64,000 nucleotides of DNA from contig NZ_JABEPE010000016.1 of assembly GCF_026788005.1 (NCBI RefSeq), positions 47,182 through 111,181 of the forward strand, in the 5' to 3' direction. Numbering within the stretch: the first letter of the stretch is position 1; the number at the start of each line of letters is the position of its first letter. Under the pieces are notes generated by a model, which worked only from the letters and a program-made list of their open reading frames with translations, was not told where the DNA came from and made no database searches. This stretch comes from Alteromonas sp. a30 (GTDB lineage Bacteria > Pseudomonadota > Gammaproteobacteria > Enterobacterales > Alteromonadaceae). This document shows, one piece after another, positions 53,182-63,838 of this stretch. Both the position numbers and the translations under genes were made by a program.

Positions 53182-53308
53182 TGAATTCTTTTAAGCCCAA
53201 CCTTGTTTTCTATTAAAGAAACGTAGTCATCGGGGTTAGATCACCGTGGATTTTTCCCTGATGAGTGCACGCACTGTTGCATGACTTATTTAATGAAACA
53301 CTGAAAAT

Positions 53309-53560
53309 GTGTCATTGATCAGAAAAGTTTTACAGTATGGGTTCATTCCTATTATTCTCACGCAAAATGGGAAAGCCTCTCAATTCGAGGGAATTCAAAC
53401 GAATCATAACGCGCATGCTACAAGGCTCTCACAGAGCAATGTATCCCCTTTCATCATGCAACAGCAACTTGGTCATAGTGATATTCGGGTAACGATGCGT
53501 TATGTCTGCCATCATAGGGAGGAGATTCAAAAGGTAATGGATAAAGTACATTCGTATTGA
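53309..53560 (+). pseudogene. Tyrosine recombinase (integrase) C-terminal remnant
   Basis: The 83-residue frame matches only the last part of phage-type or IntI-like integrases: QQQLGHSDIRVTMRYV carries the GH histidine and the nucleophile tyrosine, but the usual HxLRH box reads NHNAHATR, so the catalytic arginine is lost or shifted. The N-terminal four-fifths are absent. It marks the edge of a small island that also holds the HEPN gene. Confidence 0.75.
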
Positions 53561-53685
53561 ACGGCTTTCAATACAAATTAAGTGAATATTATTTTATATA
53601 TTGCAGGTGTTGGACTATCTTCCATTTGGCTAGGTACATTACCTCAATCCGCTTTTTAATACTTAACTAGCTTCAAATATCTTAT

Positions 53686-55407
53686 ATGCCTGAAAAACAC
53701 TTAGATGCAGCAAAACTCATCGATCTTTCTATGCATGCTGATGAACTAATACTTAGTTCTAATATGGAAGATTTGAGGAAGTTTTTTGATCTGCATAATG
53801 ACACTGAATATCAATTTGAAAATCTGATTGATAAAGCTCATTACTACTATTTACTAGGAAATTGTGCTAGCACCCTTTTTAGTTATCGAAATCAAGAGTG
53901 GTTTTCTGATGACTTGAGTAAATCAGTTATTTTTTATCGCAAAGCTCTCCATGCTCTGCAACAAGAAAAGTATTTAACTGACGAGCAGCAATATCTCTTG
54001 AGCTGCGTAGAAACTAACTTGGGAAATTGCTTAAGTTCACAAGGTAGATCCTTTTGCTGTATTCCTGTTTGGGATCAAGCTATTGAACGCAAAAATAATC
54101 CAGTTGCGATTACTGCTAAGGCAAGGAATGAGCTATTTATCGCTCAAAGTCTTTACGATCAGGGTCATAGTGCTTATCACTATTTTAAGGCTTACAACCT
54201 CATCAATCTTGGTCTTGAAAATATTGACCGACTTTATCCTGAACAAAGAGAGGCTTTTGCACAGGATGGTGAGCTAATGAATTTCAAGTCTTGGTTTGAG
54301 GACAATTTTACAAAAAAGGAGTTTGATTATTTTGAGTCTCATGAGGATGAATTTGAGACAAGAGAACAACAAGATTATCTCGATTGGTGTAGTAAAAACG
54401 TTCTTTTCTTAAATGATTTGAATGACGTTTGCAAATCACAAATCGTTTACCAAGATATAATGACTATGCCTTCAGTGATGCAAAAGTTGAATTCATCTTT
54501 ATCCATGCATGAAGAGCTTATGTATCATGGGAACTTTGATGAGCTAAAAAATGACTTCTGTTATGCCCGCTATCTTGTTTTTTCAGCTCGCAATATTCCC
54601 AATGATGAAACTCACTTCTTCAATCAAACATATCCTCACGTAAACGACATGTCTTATACTATAAGTAATCTAAAAGCCCATCATTATAAAAGTGCATTTA
54701 GAACTCTCTATTCTCTCTTTGACAAGATTGCCTATTTATTGAACCGTTTTTTTGATCTCAATGATATTGGGAAAGACCATAAGATCAGCTTTGATAGCAT
54801 TTTCAGGAAACTAGAAAACAGAAAAGAGTGGGAACCCCACGAGAAGCTTAAGAGTAGTAATAACTATTTCATTCATGCCCTATTTTATATCTTGAAAGAC
54901 ATACGAGATGTAAAAGATTCAACTTCCGTAACTAAATGGTTAGATCCTGATGCGAAAGCTTTTTCAGAAATGAGAAATGCTATGGAACATCGTTCATTGA
55001 AAATTGCGGACGATTTTGGTTATTCACTACTGCATTTTGATGCAGAACGTTTACAGTCGGAGCTAGAACAACTTGAAAGTAGTGCACTAAGCTATGAAGA
55101 AGAAATTCGTAAGCTCAATTTAAAGATCAAGACTGAAAAGAATTGTGCTATGAGGTCAGAGATGGAAGCTGAGATGCTTGATCTTGAAAGTAAATTGAAG
55201 GATGCAAATGAACAGATATATGAGAAGAAAAAACTGTCTACTCACTCTCTTTTGATTCCTGAATCCGAGTTCAAATCAAGACTAATGACGCTGATGAAGC
55301 TTGCTCGAAACTCAATCATGTATCTATCAATGGCTATTCATTTAGAGGAAAAAGGTAAACCAAAGAATGATGCATTAATCATGTCGAAAAAAGTGCCTTT
55401 ACGATAA
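53686..55407 (+). CDS. LA2681-like HEPN domain protein with TPR-like N-terminus
   Basis: A 573-residue, low-GC gene. Residues about 40-200 form helical TPR-like repeats; residues about 330-460 match the HEPN domain of the LA2681 type, with the ribonuclease motif R-x4-H as RNAMEH in SEMRNAMEHRSLK. A coiled coil follows (about 455-520). HEPN proteins with this motif are usually RNA-cutting toxins or anti-phage effectors. It has no visible antitoxin gene. Codon use and AT content differ from the flanking cus and chemoreceptor genes, and an integrase scrap lies just upstream, so acquisition by transfer is likely. Role in defence is inferred. Confidence 0.8.
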   Translation: MPEKHLDAAKLIDLSMHADELILSSNMEDLRKFFDLHNDTEYQFENLIDKAHYYYLLGNCASTLFSYRNQEWFSDDLSKSVIFYRKALHALQQEKYLTDEQQYLLSCVETNLGNCLSSQGRSFCCIPVWDQAIERKNNPVAITAKARNELFIAQSLYDQGHSAYHYFKAYNLINLGLENIDRLYPEQREAFAQDGELMNFKSWFEDNFTKKEFDYFESHEDEFETREQQDYLDWCSKNVLFLNDLNDVCKSQIVYQDIMTMPSVMQKLNSSLSMHEELMYHGNFDELKNDFCYARYLVFSARNIPNDETHFFNQTYPHVNDMSYTISNLKAHHYKSAFRTLYSLFDKIAYLLNRFFDLNDIGKDHKISFDSIFRKLENRKEWEPHEKLKSSNNYFIHALFYILKDIRDVKDSTSVTKWLDPDAKAFSEMRNAMEHRSLKIADDFGYSLLHFDAERLQSELEQLESSALSYEEEIRKLNLKIKTEKNCAMRSEMEAEMLDLESKLKDANEQIYEKKKLSTHSLLIPESEFKSRLMTLMKLARNSIMYLSMAIHLEEKGKPKNDALIMSKKVPLR

Positions 55408-55507
55408 CACTCACTCCCAATAAAGGAATATTTGGAGAGGAGGCAATCACTGGAAGATGATTCGAATATAGACCTTCAACTTCCAGCGACTAAACCTAAC
55501 AGATTCA

Positions 55508-57463
55508 TCAAACCACAAACTTGCTCAACACTTTATTCAAGTCCTCAGCAGATTGGCTGGATTGCTGGCTGGTTTTTTGGCTATCACCTGCGGCCTTGGA
55601 AATGTTTTCACTGAAGTGAAATACGTTTTCTATATCTTGCTTAATTTGCTCGGTCACTTGCGACTGTTCTTCCGACGCCGAGGCAATAGACATCGACATC
55701 GCTTGCATTTCTTCTACCGACAAACGCACTTGATGGAAAATATCTTGGGTTTGATCGGAAGCATTTGCGCCCATTTCAGCGTGCTTATGGCACAAAGTAA
55801 CTGATTCCACCACGCGCTGAGATTCGGTCTGCAAACGAACAATACTCGATTCAATGTCGGCAGCGGATTCTTGTGTGCGATTAGCAAGCGTTCTCACCTC
55901 GCCCGCAACCACTGCAAATCCGCGCCCGGCCTCACCCGCTCTTGCGGCTTCGATTGCAGCGTTCAGTGCTAATAAATTCGTTTGTTCTGCCATGTTTTTA
56001 ATGACCATGAGCACTTTGTTGATTTCTTCACTTTCCCGCGCCAATGCTTGACTCACCTCTGACGCCATTTGCATTTCTTTGTTGAGCAGGTGAATAGAAG
56101 AAACCGACTGTTCAACAATGCCCGTTCCGCGCTGGAGTGCATCGAATGTAAGTTCTACCGCTTGGCTGGAATTAGCCGAGCTGGACGCCACATCAATGGA
56201 AGATTGCGCCAATTGTTCAATTGCAGAGGCTATCATTTCGTTCTTCGATTGCTGCTCAACTAACTGATTACTCGATTCCGTTGCCAAAGCCAAATTCTGT
56301 GTAGACTTATCGATCATCTCATGTGAAGAGTGCTGAGCGTTTTTGATAATCCCATGAATGGTATCAATAAACCGATTTAACGATGTCGCTAACATGCCGG
56401 TTTCATCTTGGCTTTGAATTTCAATTCGTTTGGTGAGATCTCCTTCGCCTTCGCTAATTTCCGACACTCGTTGAAGCAAGACTTGTAAGCTTCGAACAAT
56501 ACTGCGTGAGATCCACAATAAAATGCCCACACCCACCGCAATCGAGATTAACAAAACACTCATGCTTTGAATTTGATAAGCGTTAACAAAAGACAGAATT
56601 TCGCTGGCTTGATAGTCTAAATCCCGCCATTGGTAAATCTGCTGGCTGAGCATATTTTTAGTAATTTGATTGCTGAGATTCTCTGCTTCTTTACGATACA
56701 CTGAAACGTTCGTAGCGTACTTTTCACCCTGCTTAACAATGACTTCAATATCGTTCAGTAATTCACTTAAATGTTTAAATCCTAACTTCGGATCCGCTTG
56801 CATTACCGGGGTAAACTCTTCAAGAGCAGAACGCGCAGCAAGCAATTCTAGTAACGCTCGCTGCAAACTGGTATCCGTTGCATTAGCAATATATTGATTA
56901 AAATACGCACGGGCAGATAGCGCAGAAGCGGACAGGCGGCTACCAACCTCGGTCATTAAGATGTCGTTTTCTACTATCCCCAAATCGCGCACGATAATAG
57001 CTTGGGCTTCAAATTCAGGCCCAATGTAATTGTTATATTCTTCCAATAACGCGCTGAGTTTATTCGCATTAACCCAAAGTTTGTTTTTCAAAAGGTCAGT
57101 ATAAGCTTGCTCACCCGCCACAAGCTCCTGCACCATCGCCTCATTATCAGGCTTTTTTTCCAGTTCACTGGTTAGCAAGGCAAAGTCTTGTTCAAGTAGC
57201 CCGATAATCTCGATAGTTTGCTTTTGAGGTTCTGCCAGATACTGCTGATTCAACTGCTCACGTCGACTGATATTGTTCAATAAAAACAGTGAAGTACCGT
57301 AAGAAGCTTGCTCACCAATGTGACTTTTTAAGCGAGTTAATTGCTCAGTAGCAGTCAATAACTTAACACTGGAATAGGCCAGATAAGCCAGTAGCAAAAG
57401 AATCATGGGGACCATGCCCAGCACAATTTTCTTGCTGATACGCATATTGCGAAACATAAACAA
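55508..57463 (-). CDS. Methyl-accepting chemotaxis protein
   Basis: A 651-residue chemoreceptor: an N-terminal membrane helix (residues 12-33), a large all-helical periplasmic sensor to about residue 290, a second helix, a HAMP domain ([21 protein letters not shown]) and a signalling tip [19 protein letters not shown] near residue 520. AAGGA lies six bases before the ATG. It starts three bases after the upstream exported repeat protein, so the two probably sense together. The ligand is unknown. Confidence 0.92.
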   Translation of the reverse strand: MFMFRNMRISKKIVLGMVPMILLLLAYLAYSSVKLLTATEQLTRLKSHIGEQASYGTSLFLLNNISRREQLNQQYLAEPQKQTIEIIGLLEQDFALLTSELEKKPDNEAMVQELVAGEQAYTDLLKNKLWVNANKLSALLEEYNNYIGPEFEAQAIIVRDLGIVENDILMTEVGSRLSASALSARAYFNQYIANATDTSLQRALLELLAARSALEEFTPVMQADPKLGFKHLSELLNDIEVIVKQGEKYATNVSVYRKEAENLSNQITKNMLSQQIYQWRDLDYQASEILSFVNAYQIQSMSVLLISIAVGVGILLWISRSIVRSLQVLLQRVSEISEGEGDLTKRIEIQSQDETGMLATSLNRFIDTIHGIIKNAQHSSHEMIDKSTQNLALATESSNQLVEQQSKNEMIASAIEQLAQSSIDVASSSANSSQAVELTFDALQRGTGIVEQSVSSIHLLNKEMQMASEVSQALARESEEINKVLMVIKNMAEQTNLLALNAAIEAARAGEAGRGFAVVAGEVRTLANRTQESAADIESSIVRLQTESQRVVESVTLCHKHAEMGANASDQTQDIFHQVRLSVEEMQAMSMSIASASEEQSQVTEQIKQDIENVFHFSENISKAAGDSQKTSQQSSQSAEDLNKVLSKFVV

Positions 57464-57466
57464 TCC

Positions 57467-58363
57467 TTAGTTGATAAGCATATCGAGTTGATGTTGGATC
57501 GATTGGAACTGACGCACAACATGACTAGGGGTCACGGTTTCTGCGTCTAACTCAACCACATCAGGAGAAGACAGAGATAACGACAAATTGATACGTGTTA
57601 ACTCAGCAAGAATATTATTAGTGGTGTCGTAAACATCGGAAGGGGAAATGTCTCCAGCGGGAAAGCCGGGAACACGCAATGCGTCCATATTAAGGCGTTT
57701 TTCCAACTGTGCTATTTTGTATAACACCTTGTAGCCTTCAATATTGGCATCAACAGGCTTCTTATTTGCGGGTAATTCAGGTACTTCCTTATCGACTTTT
57801 GTATTTAATTCCTGCGCGATCACCTCCAACGCTTTTTCGATTCTTAGGGTATTTCGATAAACGTATTTTGGGCTAATCGCGCCTGCTAAACCATCTAATA
57901 AGTAAGACGTTCGCCACATATTTTCGTATACATCGGAGGGCGTTTTTCCTGTCGGCAGCTTAGCGCGCTCGGCATAGCTAACACCCAGTTGTTTCGAAGC
58001 TTGTTGAATTTCTTTGGAAATGGTTTCCACCAGCACTAACACATCACTTGGCTTAATAGCTTTATCTGGAAAATCAGGCAAGACAATGGTCGCTAAGTTT
58101 TTGCTTTTTTTGAAGCGAATGACTTTCTCAAATACTTCTAACCCTTTGGTATATGCATGAAGAGGCGTTTTTGCAATTTGCACACCTGGCAATCTTGGCG
58201 TGTCGTTAACGTTTAAGTGAGCTCGTATCGCCTCGATGTTGTTTGCGAGGTTATCCACCGCCTGATAAACGTGATTTGGCGTGTTAGCTGAAACACCTAT
58301 TGAGAATAGTAAAAAGCAAAGACAACCACCCCATGAAGATATTTTTTTACCATAATTTTTCAA
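57467..58363 (-). CDS. Exported protein with about eight helical repeats, partner of the chemoreceptor
   Basis: The TTG at 58363 has GGGAG nine bases upstream and gives 298 residues with a signal peptide (GGCLCFLLFSIGVSA). The mature part repeats a unit of roughly 30 residues beginning (S/T)PxDVY and ending in a short helix: TPNHVYQAV, TPLHAYTKG, KPSDVLVLV, TPSDVYENM, SPKYVYRNT, SPSDVYDTT, TPSHVVRQF. I do not recognise a named family. It is the first gene of an operon with the chemoreceptor and could be its periplasmic binding partner. Confidence 0.7.
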   Translation of the reverse strand: MKNYGKKISSWGGCLCFLLFSIGVSANTPNHVYQAVDNLANNIEAIRAHLNVNDTPRLPGVQIAKTPLHAYTKGLEVFEKVIRFKKSKNLATIVLPDFPDKAIKPSDVLVLVETISKEIQQASKQLGVSYAERAKLPTGKTPSDVYENMWRTSYLLDGLAGAISPKYVYRNTLRIEKALEVIAQELNTKVDKEVPELPANKKPVDANIEGYKVLYKIAQLEKRLNMDALRVPGFPAGDISPSDVYDTTNNILAELTRINLSLSLSSPDVVELDAETVTPSHVVRQFQSIQHQLDMLIN

Positions 58364-58665
58364 AGTTACTTTCTCCCTCAAAACCTTTATTACTCTCAAG
58401 AGTAAACCAAAGACACCCGCATTATGCGTTTTTTATGGACCTATTAAAATACAACTTTCTTACAACATAAAAATTACAGCAATACCATGATTAAAAAGGA
58501 AACTTGTTACTTTTTTGAAGTATATCAAAGCCATATAAAATAAAGTGTTGGAAACTTTAATACACCTACATATAAATTTTATAACAGAAATAAAAATTCA
58601 AAAATCATCACTGAAAGAAACAAATGCAAAGAGAAATATTTTTCCTTCGTTTTTGCAAATATGCG

Positions 58666-58975
58666 ATGTCCTCTCCCGAACCAAATTTGTTTTATAAGTG
58701 CTTATCAGAAGAAGCTCGCCTCAAGTCATTGTTTTGCTCACAACAGAAGGCGAGTTATGTGTTTATGACCTGACGCAAGGGAAAGGGGATCATGACCGCT
58801 TCAATACGCAACGGCAGGATAAAAACGCCCAGTCTTCTTCGAAAATGCGCTGGGGTTGCATTGAGGGCTTGCTGATCCATCAAAAGTTGAGGCATTTCGT
58901 CAAACCATTGATACTATTAAAGGGCCTATTAATGCATTAGCGCAGGACTCGCTTTCGCCGAACCAATTAAAATAG
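58666..58975 (+). pseudogene. arsR: Decayed arsR-like repressor gene
   Basis: The start reads NLFYKCLSEEARLK, the usual ArsR beginning, then loses one base near 58723 and goes on in the next frame as VIVLLTTEGELCVYDLTQ, the ArsR core. Later segments (SLLRKCAGV, and QTIDTIKGPINALAQ to the TAG at 58973) lie in other frames. At least three frame breaks make it non-functional. It lies 62 bases before the arsenite exporter, where arsR normally sits. The AT-rich stretch 58400-58665 shows no gene. Confidence 0.75.
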
Positions 58976-59037
58976 GCACTCATCAAGTTAGGAGTCAAAA
59001 CCTAGTCATTTTTGTTGTTGATTAAAGAGTAGAAGTT

Positions 59038-60069
59038 ATGGGACTGTTCGAACGATTTCTTTCCGTGTGGGTAGCGCTGAGCATTGGTGCTGGCGTTTTA
59101 TTTGGTACGCTTTTTCCTTCCGTTTTTAAAATCATCGCTGGATATGAATACGCACACGTTAACCTTGTTGTTGCCGTTCTTATCTGGTTAATGATTTACC
59201 CTATGATGATTCAAGTGGATTTTTCAGCGATAAAACGCGTAGGCGAAAAACCCAAAGGCATCATATTAACCCTGGTCATTAATTGGCTAATTAAACCCTT
59301 TAGCATGGCATTGCTCGGCTGGCTCTTTTTTAAAGGCATTTTTGCCGACTGGGTTGACCCTAAAACTGCTAATGAATACATCGCGGGTATGATTTTACTC
59401 GGTGTTGCTCCTTGCACCGCCATGGTATTTGTGTGGAGTCACTTAACCAAAGGCAACGCAAATTACACCCTAGTACAGGTGTCTATTAACGACATCATCA
59501 TGATTTTTGCCTTTGCCCCCATCACCGCATTTTTACTTGGTGTAACCGACATCAAAGTACCTTGGAGCACATTACTGCTTTCAGTGGTGTTATATGTGGT
59601 ATTCCCTTTAATAGCAGGCGTATTAACACGGGCGTCTTTAAATAAAAAGAATGCCAAAAGCCAGCAAGATAACAACCAAGTTGATGCATTTACTAGCAAA
59701 CTAAAGCCCTTTTCAATACTCGGTTTATTGCTAACGGTTGTACTGTTATTTGGTTTTCAGGCCGAAACAATTTTGGCGCAACCGGAAAACATCCTCCTCA
59801 TTGCAATCCCGCTATTACTGCAAACTTATGGCATTTTTGCACTCGCGTACTTTGTCGCCAAGAAGTTGAAGCTACCTCATGATGTCGCTGCGCCCGCCTG
59901 TATGATTGGTACATCAAACTTCTTTGAACTCGCAGTTGCTGTCGCCATTTCATTGTTTGGGCTGCACTCCGGCGCGGCACTAGCCACTGTGGTAGGCGTG
60001 TTGGTAGAAGTCCCTGTAATGCTATCGTTGGTTTACTTTGCTAATAGAACACGGCATTGGTTCCAGTAA
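59038..60069 (+). CDS. acr3: ACR3-family arsenite efflux permease
   Basis: A 343-residue membrane protein with about ten helices. The ACR3 signature with the essential cysteine is present ([18 protein letters not shown] near residue 125), as is the second conserved segment [16 protein letters not shown]. It expels arsenite, driven by the proton gradient. No arsC or arsH follows. With its repressor gene broken, expression is probably constitutive. Confidence 0.92.
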   Translation: MGLFERFLSVWVALSIGAGVLFGTLFPSVFKIIAGYEYAHVNLVVAVLIWLMIYPMMIQVDFSAIKRVGEKPKGIILTLVINWLIKPFSMALLGWLFFKGIFADWVDPKTANEYIAGMILLGVAPCTAMVFVWSHLTKGNANYTLVQVSINDIIMIFAFAPITAFLLGVTDIKVPWSTLLLSVVLYVVFPLIAGVLTRASLNKKNAKSQQDNNQVDAFTSKLKPFSILGLLLTVVLLFGFQAETILAQPENILLIAIPLLLQTYGIFALAYFVAKKLKLPHDVAAPACMIGTSNFFELAVAVAISLFGLHSGAALATVVGVLVEVPVMLSLVYFANRTRHWFQ

Positions 60070-60159
60070 CGTTCAACACGGTGAACTCGCTAAATACTTA
60101 TTGATAACCTGCTGCTATTCTAAGATAAATCATCATTGCATGAGCAAAGAGGGCTAGGG

Positions 60160-62760
60160 ATGTTACTGCGACTTTTTTCGTATCTTTTACTTACGATACT
60201 TTCTGTACTCGTCACGCTCCCGGCTTACGCTCAATCTAATTCAGCACTCCTCTCTCAAGATTACCGAATCAACAGCGCACTTAAACCACTTCAACAGCGC
60301 GTATTTTTGCAATTAGATCCTACTCAAGATGCTTATTCGGGCTCAACACAAATAGAGTTGCAGCTAGAAAACCCCCTCTCGCATCTCTCATTTCATAGCA
60401 AAGGGCTGACGCTACATCGAATAAGCGTATCACAGCAAGGCAAACCCATAGAGGTATCGCTCTCCCAAGCAAACACATTTGATATTGCACACATTCTTGC
60501 TAACAACAAAGCACATCAGTTTAGTGGCATGATTCACCTAGAAATCCATTTTTCAGGGAACTTAAGGGATGATTCCGCTGGCTTATATCGCTACCAAAAT
60601 AACGATGAAACCTATTTATTTAGCCAATTTCAACCCATGCAAGCACGTACGCTTTTCCCGTTATTGGATGAGCCGGGATTAAAAACATCCTTCCAATTCC
60701 GACTAACACTGCCACAAGGTTATGACGTTGTGCATAGCACCCCAATAACCCATGAACTGCAAAACGACGATGCTACACAAACTCTCACCTTTGCCCAAAC
60801 CGCGCGCATTCCAGCGGATGTTCTGGCGTTTGCAATTGGTCATTTCGATCACGTAAAAGTGGAGGGATTACCTATGCCTTCCTCCTTTTACACCATGCCC
60901 GGTCAGGGCGACCAAGCTAAAACAGCAGCTAAAATGGCAACTGACTTGTATCACCTACTCAATGAGTACATTGATACTGAGATCCCTTTTCAAAAAATGG
61001 ACTTTATCGCCGTCCCAAACTTTCCCAACGCTGGAATGGAAAACGTAGGATTGATTTATTTGGGCGATAACACTGTGCTCACTTCATCGCGTTTCAGCTC
61101 TTCTACCCAATGCCACGCAGCGATTTTGATTGCCCATGAAATCGCCCACATGTGGTTTGGTAACTATGTCACTCCAGATTGGTGGGATGACCTTTGGCTA
61201 AATGAGTCGTTCGCCGATTGGATTGCTATTAAATTGGCGTCTGAGTATCTGTCTCAGCCGCATTGTGGTGAAAGTGCGAAAATATACTCACTTAATGATG
61301 ATGAAACCCAAGCGCCGCTACATCGAGCTATTCAAAACCATGCCGATGTAGAAGCTTACGGGCAAATTGTGTATGAAAAAGGCTATGCTATTCTCACCAT
61401 GTTCGAACATTTTATTGGCGAGGATGAATTCAAAACGCTAATAAACACTTACCTAAAAGAGAGTGCAGATGGCACTGTAACAAGCCAAACGCTATTGTCG
61501 TATTTCCAAAAAGCCAACCCCGATTATGCTGCAATGATAAACAGTTTTATTAACTTGCCAGCCTATCCGTTGATTACCCTCACAAAAGAAAACAACATCT
61601 GGACACTCACACAGTCTCCTATTAATGCTAACGCCATCAACGAAAAGGCTCCTCTGTGGCATGTCCCCATTCATTTGCGCGTAAAAGCAGGAAGTGCCGA
61701 GCACAACTTTCAGTTTTTGCTGACTAAAAGCAGCATGGCTTTGCCTCTTGAAGTAACAAGCCAACTAAATTCCCTGCCAAACAACGCCTTGCTCATTTTG
61801 AATCCAGAACATCAGGGTTATTACCGCTATTTAGTTGAGCAAAACCAAGCCAATTATTATTTATCCCAAGATGAATTTACTCAAAAAATGTGGCTCGATA
61901 ATCAGCAGCATTTAGCTAAATTAGGCAAATTATCGCTGGCCTCAATCATCAAACAAGAAGTCTCGCTACTCAAAGATGCCGTCAATAAGCCACAATTGGA
62001 AAGACACTTATTAAATGGCTTTATTGATCATTTTTACACCACCATTCCAGTGTCACTCTTGCCCAAATTTCGTCGCTATTTAACGCAGCAATTGACAGCG
62101 CGATTGCAGGAAATTTATTGGGAAACCCCAAACGAAGTTGCCAACTATGATATATGGGTGGAGTTAGCGGGCATTCACTTACAATATGAAAATGTACAGA
62201 AAATAGTGCGGGAAAAGAAAGCCGACTTGTTAACGCCTCAACCTTCAAACTCTGCTCACTATGCCCAACTAAAAGTGCTGGCGTATATCGCCGATAAACA
62301 AACCTACTCAGCCATGCAAGCAGCTTATAAAAACGCACAAGGCTTGATGAAAGAACATTTAATAGATGCGCTTGGATTTGTGGACTCAAAAGAGAAAGTC
62401 AGCGCTTATTACGATTTTCTACTTTCTGACGATACCCAAGGCGAATCCATTGATTATCGATTCCAATTTCCTTTCTTTAACTCAACACTTCGATCCGCGG
62501 TATTTGATTATTTGAAGCAACATAAAGCCAGAATATCTCAACGCATAGAGAGCAGCAGCTTGCAGTGGTTTCCCTTTAATTTCATGACAGGGTGCCAGTA
62601 CAGTGACATCAATAAAATTAATGCTCTGTTCAAAGAATGGCAACACATTGATGGCTTAGCAGAAAAGCAATCAGAGATTGTCTCCCAAATTAGTTTGTGT
62701 GCCGATACGGCAGAAAAGCAACACGCGGGCCTCGAGCGCATATTCAGCGCCATTAAATAA
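60160..62760 (+). CDS. M1 family aminopeptidase (exported)
   Basis: An 866-residue zinc aminopeptidase with a signal peptide (LLRLFSYLLLTILSVLVTLPAYA). The exopeptidase motif is GMENVG near residue 295, and the zinc site HEIAHMWFGNYVTPDWWDDLWLNE-type block sits near residue 325 with the second-zinc glutamate in NESFADW. A C-terminal helical domain follows. It trims N-terminal residues from peptides in the periplasm. The ATG at 60160 has GAGG seven bases upstream; an in-frame TTG eight codons earlier is less likely. Confidence 0.9.
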   Translation: MLLRLFSYLLLTILSVLVTLPAYAQSNSALLSQDYRINSALKPLQQRVFLQLDPTQDAYSGSTQIELQLENPLSHLSFHSKGLTLHRISVSQQGKPIEVSLSQANTFDIAHILANNKAHQFSGMIHLEIHFSGNLRDDSAGLYRYQNNDETYLFSQFQPMQARTLFPLLDEPGLKTSFQFRLTLPQGYDVVHSTPITHELQNDDATQTLTFAQTARIPADVLAFAIGHFDHVKVEGLPMPSSFYTMPGQGDQAKTAAKMATDLYHLLNEYIDTEIPFQKMDFIAVPNFPNAGMENVGLIYLGDNTVLTSSRFSSSTQCHAAILIAHEIAHMWFGNYVTPDWWDDLWLNESFADWIAIKLASEYLSQPHCGESAKIYSLNDDETQAPLHRAIQNHADVEAYGQIVYEKGYAILTMFEHFIGEDEFKTLINTYLKESADGTVTSQTLLSYFQKANPDYAAMINSFINLPAYPLITLTKENNIWTLTQSPINANAINEKAPLWHVPIHLRVKAGSAEHNFQFLLTKSSMALPLEVTSQLNSLPNNALLILNPEHQGYYRYLVEQNQANYYLSQDEFTQKMWLDNQQHLAKLGKLSLASIIKQEVSLLKDAVNKPQLERHLLNGFIDHFYTTIPVSLLPKFRRYLTQQLTARLQEIYWETPNEVANYDIWVELAGIHLQYENVQKIVREKKADLLTPQPSNSAHYAQLKVLAYIADKQTYSAMQAAYKNAQGLMKEHLIDALGFVDSKEKVSAYYDFLLSDDTQGESIDYRFQFPFFNSTLRSAVFDYLKQHKARISQRIESSSLQWFPFNFMTGCQYSDINKINALFKEWQHIDGLAEKQSEIVSQISLCADTAEKQHAGLERIFSAIK

Positions 62761-62922
62761 GCGCGTTATATAAAAGAAGGAAGCAATCTTACGCACAACA
62801 TTGAATACGTTATCGTAAGACCTCATTTTGCTTTGTATCAGTTTGTGGCGCCGAGTTAGGCTTATCGAAAGGCGTTTGAAGTCACTGGTCAACCTATTAA
62901 CGCATTTTTACAGAGGTGTAAC

Positions 62923-63771
62923 GTGTCGGACCCAACTTATACTCCCCCCAAGATTTGGACTTTTGACGAAGAAAACGGCGGCAAATTCGCTAATATTAAT
63001 CGCCCCGATTCTGGCGCGAGATTCGAAAAAGACCTTCCTCAAGGCAAACATCCTTTTCAGTTGTATTCTTTAGCTACACCCAACGGCGTAAAAGTCACGG
63101 TGATGTTTGAAGAGCTATTAGCAAAAGGCTTTAAAGACGCGGAATACGACGCGTATCTTGTGAATATTATGGAAGGCGACCAATTTGGTTCTGGTTTTGT
63201 TGCTGCTAACCCAAATTCGAAAATCCCTGCTTTAATCGATACGACAACGAACCCGCCAACGCGTGTGTTTGAGTCGGGCGCAATTTTGCTTTATCTGGCA
63301 GAAAAGTTTGATGCTTTCTTGCCAAAAGATGCCGCTGGCAGAACAGAAACGCTTAACTGGTTGTTCTGGCAAATGGGCAGCGCGCCTTTCCTTGGCGGCG
63401 GTTTTGGTCATTTCTATAATTACGCACCAGAAAAGTATGAGTACCCAATCAACCGTTATGCGATGGAAGTGAAGCGTCAGTTGGATGTATTGGATAAGCA
63501 ACTTGCTGAGAATCAGTTTATTGCTGGCGACGATTACGGTATTGCTGACATGGCTATTTGGCCTTGGTACGGCACGCTGGTGAACGGCACTTTGTATGGC
63601 GCAGCGGAATTCTTACAAGTTCATGAGTATAAGAATTTGGTTCGCTGGACGGAAGAAGTGGGCTCAAGGGAAGCGGTTAAGCGTGGCAGGTTGGTGAACC
63701 GTAATTGGGGCGAGGATATTGAGCAATGTCCTGAGCGTCATAGTGCCAGCGATTTGGATGGTCGCGTTTAG
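62923..63771 (+). CDS. yghU: YghU-type glutathione S-transferase/disulfide-bond oxidoreductase
   Basis: A 282-residue thioredoxin-fold transferase of the Nu class: TPPKIWTFDEENGGKFANIN at the N-terminus, then FQLYSLATPNGVKVTVMFEEL, VAANPNSKIPALID and FESGAILLYLAEKF, as in E. coli YghU. It reduces disulfides with glutathione and shows peroxidase activity in the known enzyme. A GTG start follows AGAGGTG. It is single, 162 bases after the aminopeptidase gene. Confidence 0.92.
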   Translation: MSDPTYTPPKIWTFDEENGGKFANINRPDSGARFEKDLPQGKHPFQLYSLATPNGVKVTVMFEELLAKGFKDAEYDAYLVNIMEGDQFGSGFVAANPNSKIPALIDTTTNPPTRVFESGAILLYLAEKFDAFLPKDAAGRTETLNWLFWQMGSAPFLGGGFGHFYNYAPEKYEYPINRYAMEVKRQLDVLDKQLAENQFIAGDDYGIADMAIWPWYGTLVNGTLYGAAEFLQVHEYKNLVRWTEEVGSREAVKRGRLVNRNWGEDIEQCPERHSASDLDGRV

Positions 63772-63838
63772 TAGGCGCTTTACTGGTCGAAGCGGGCAGC
63801 ATGGTTAATGCTTCTCAAAGGATTGGGCAGGATTGAAG

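Noticed and set aside
53129..53243. A possible integron attC site (ATCTAAC at the left, GTTAGAT at the right)
   Set aside because: The end boxes fit the consensus but the inner L boxes do not pair, and the flanking integrase scrap is not clearly IntI.
58698..58940. An 80-residue open frame as a separate gene
   Set aside because: Its only protein-like part is the middle of a frameshifted arsR; the rest is out-of-frame residue of that pseudogene.
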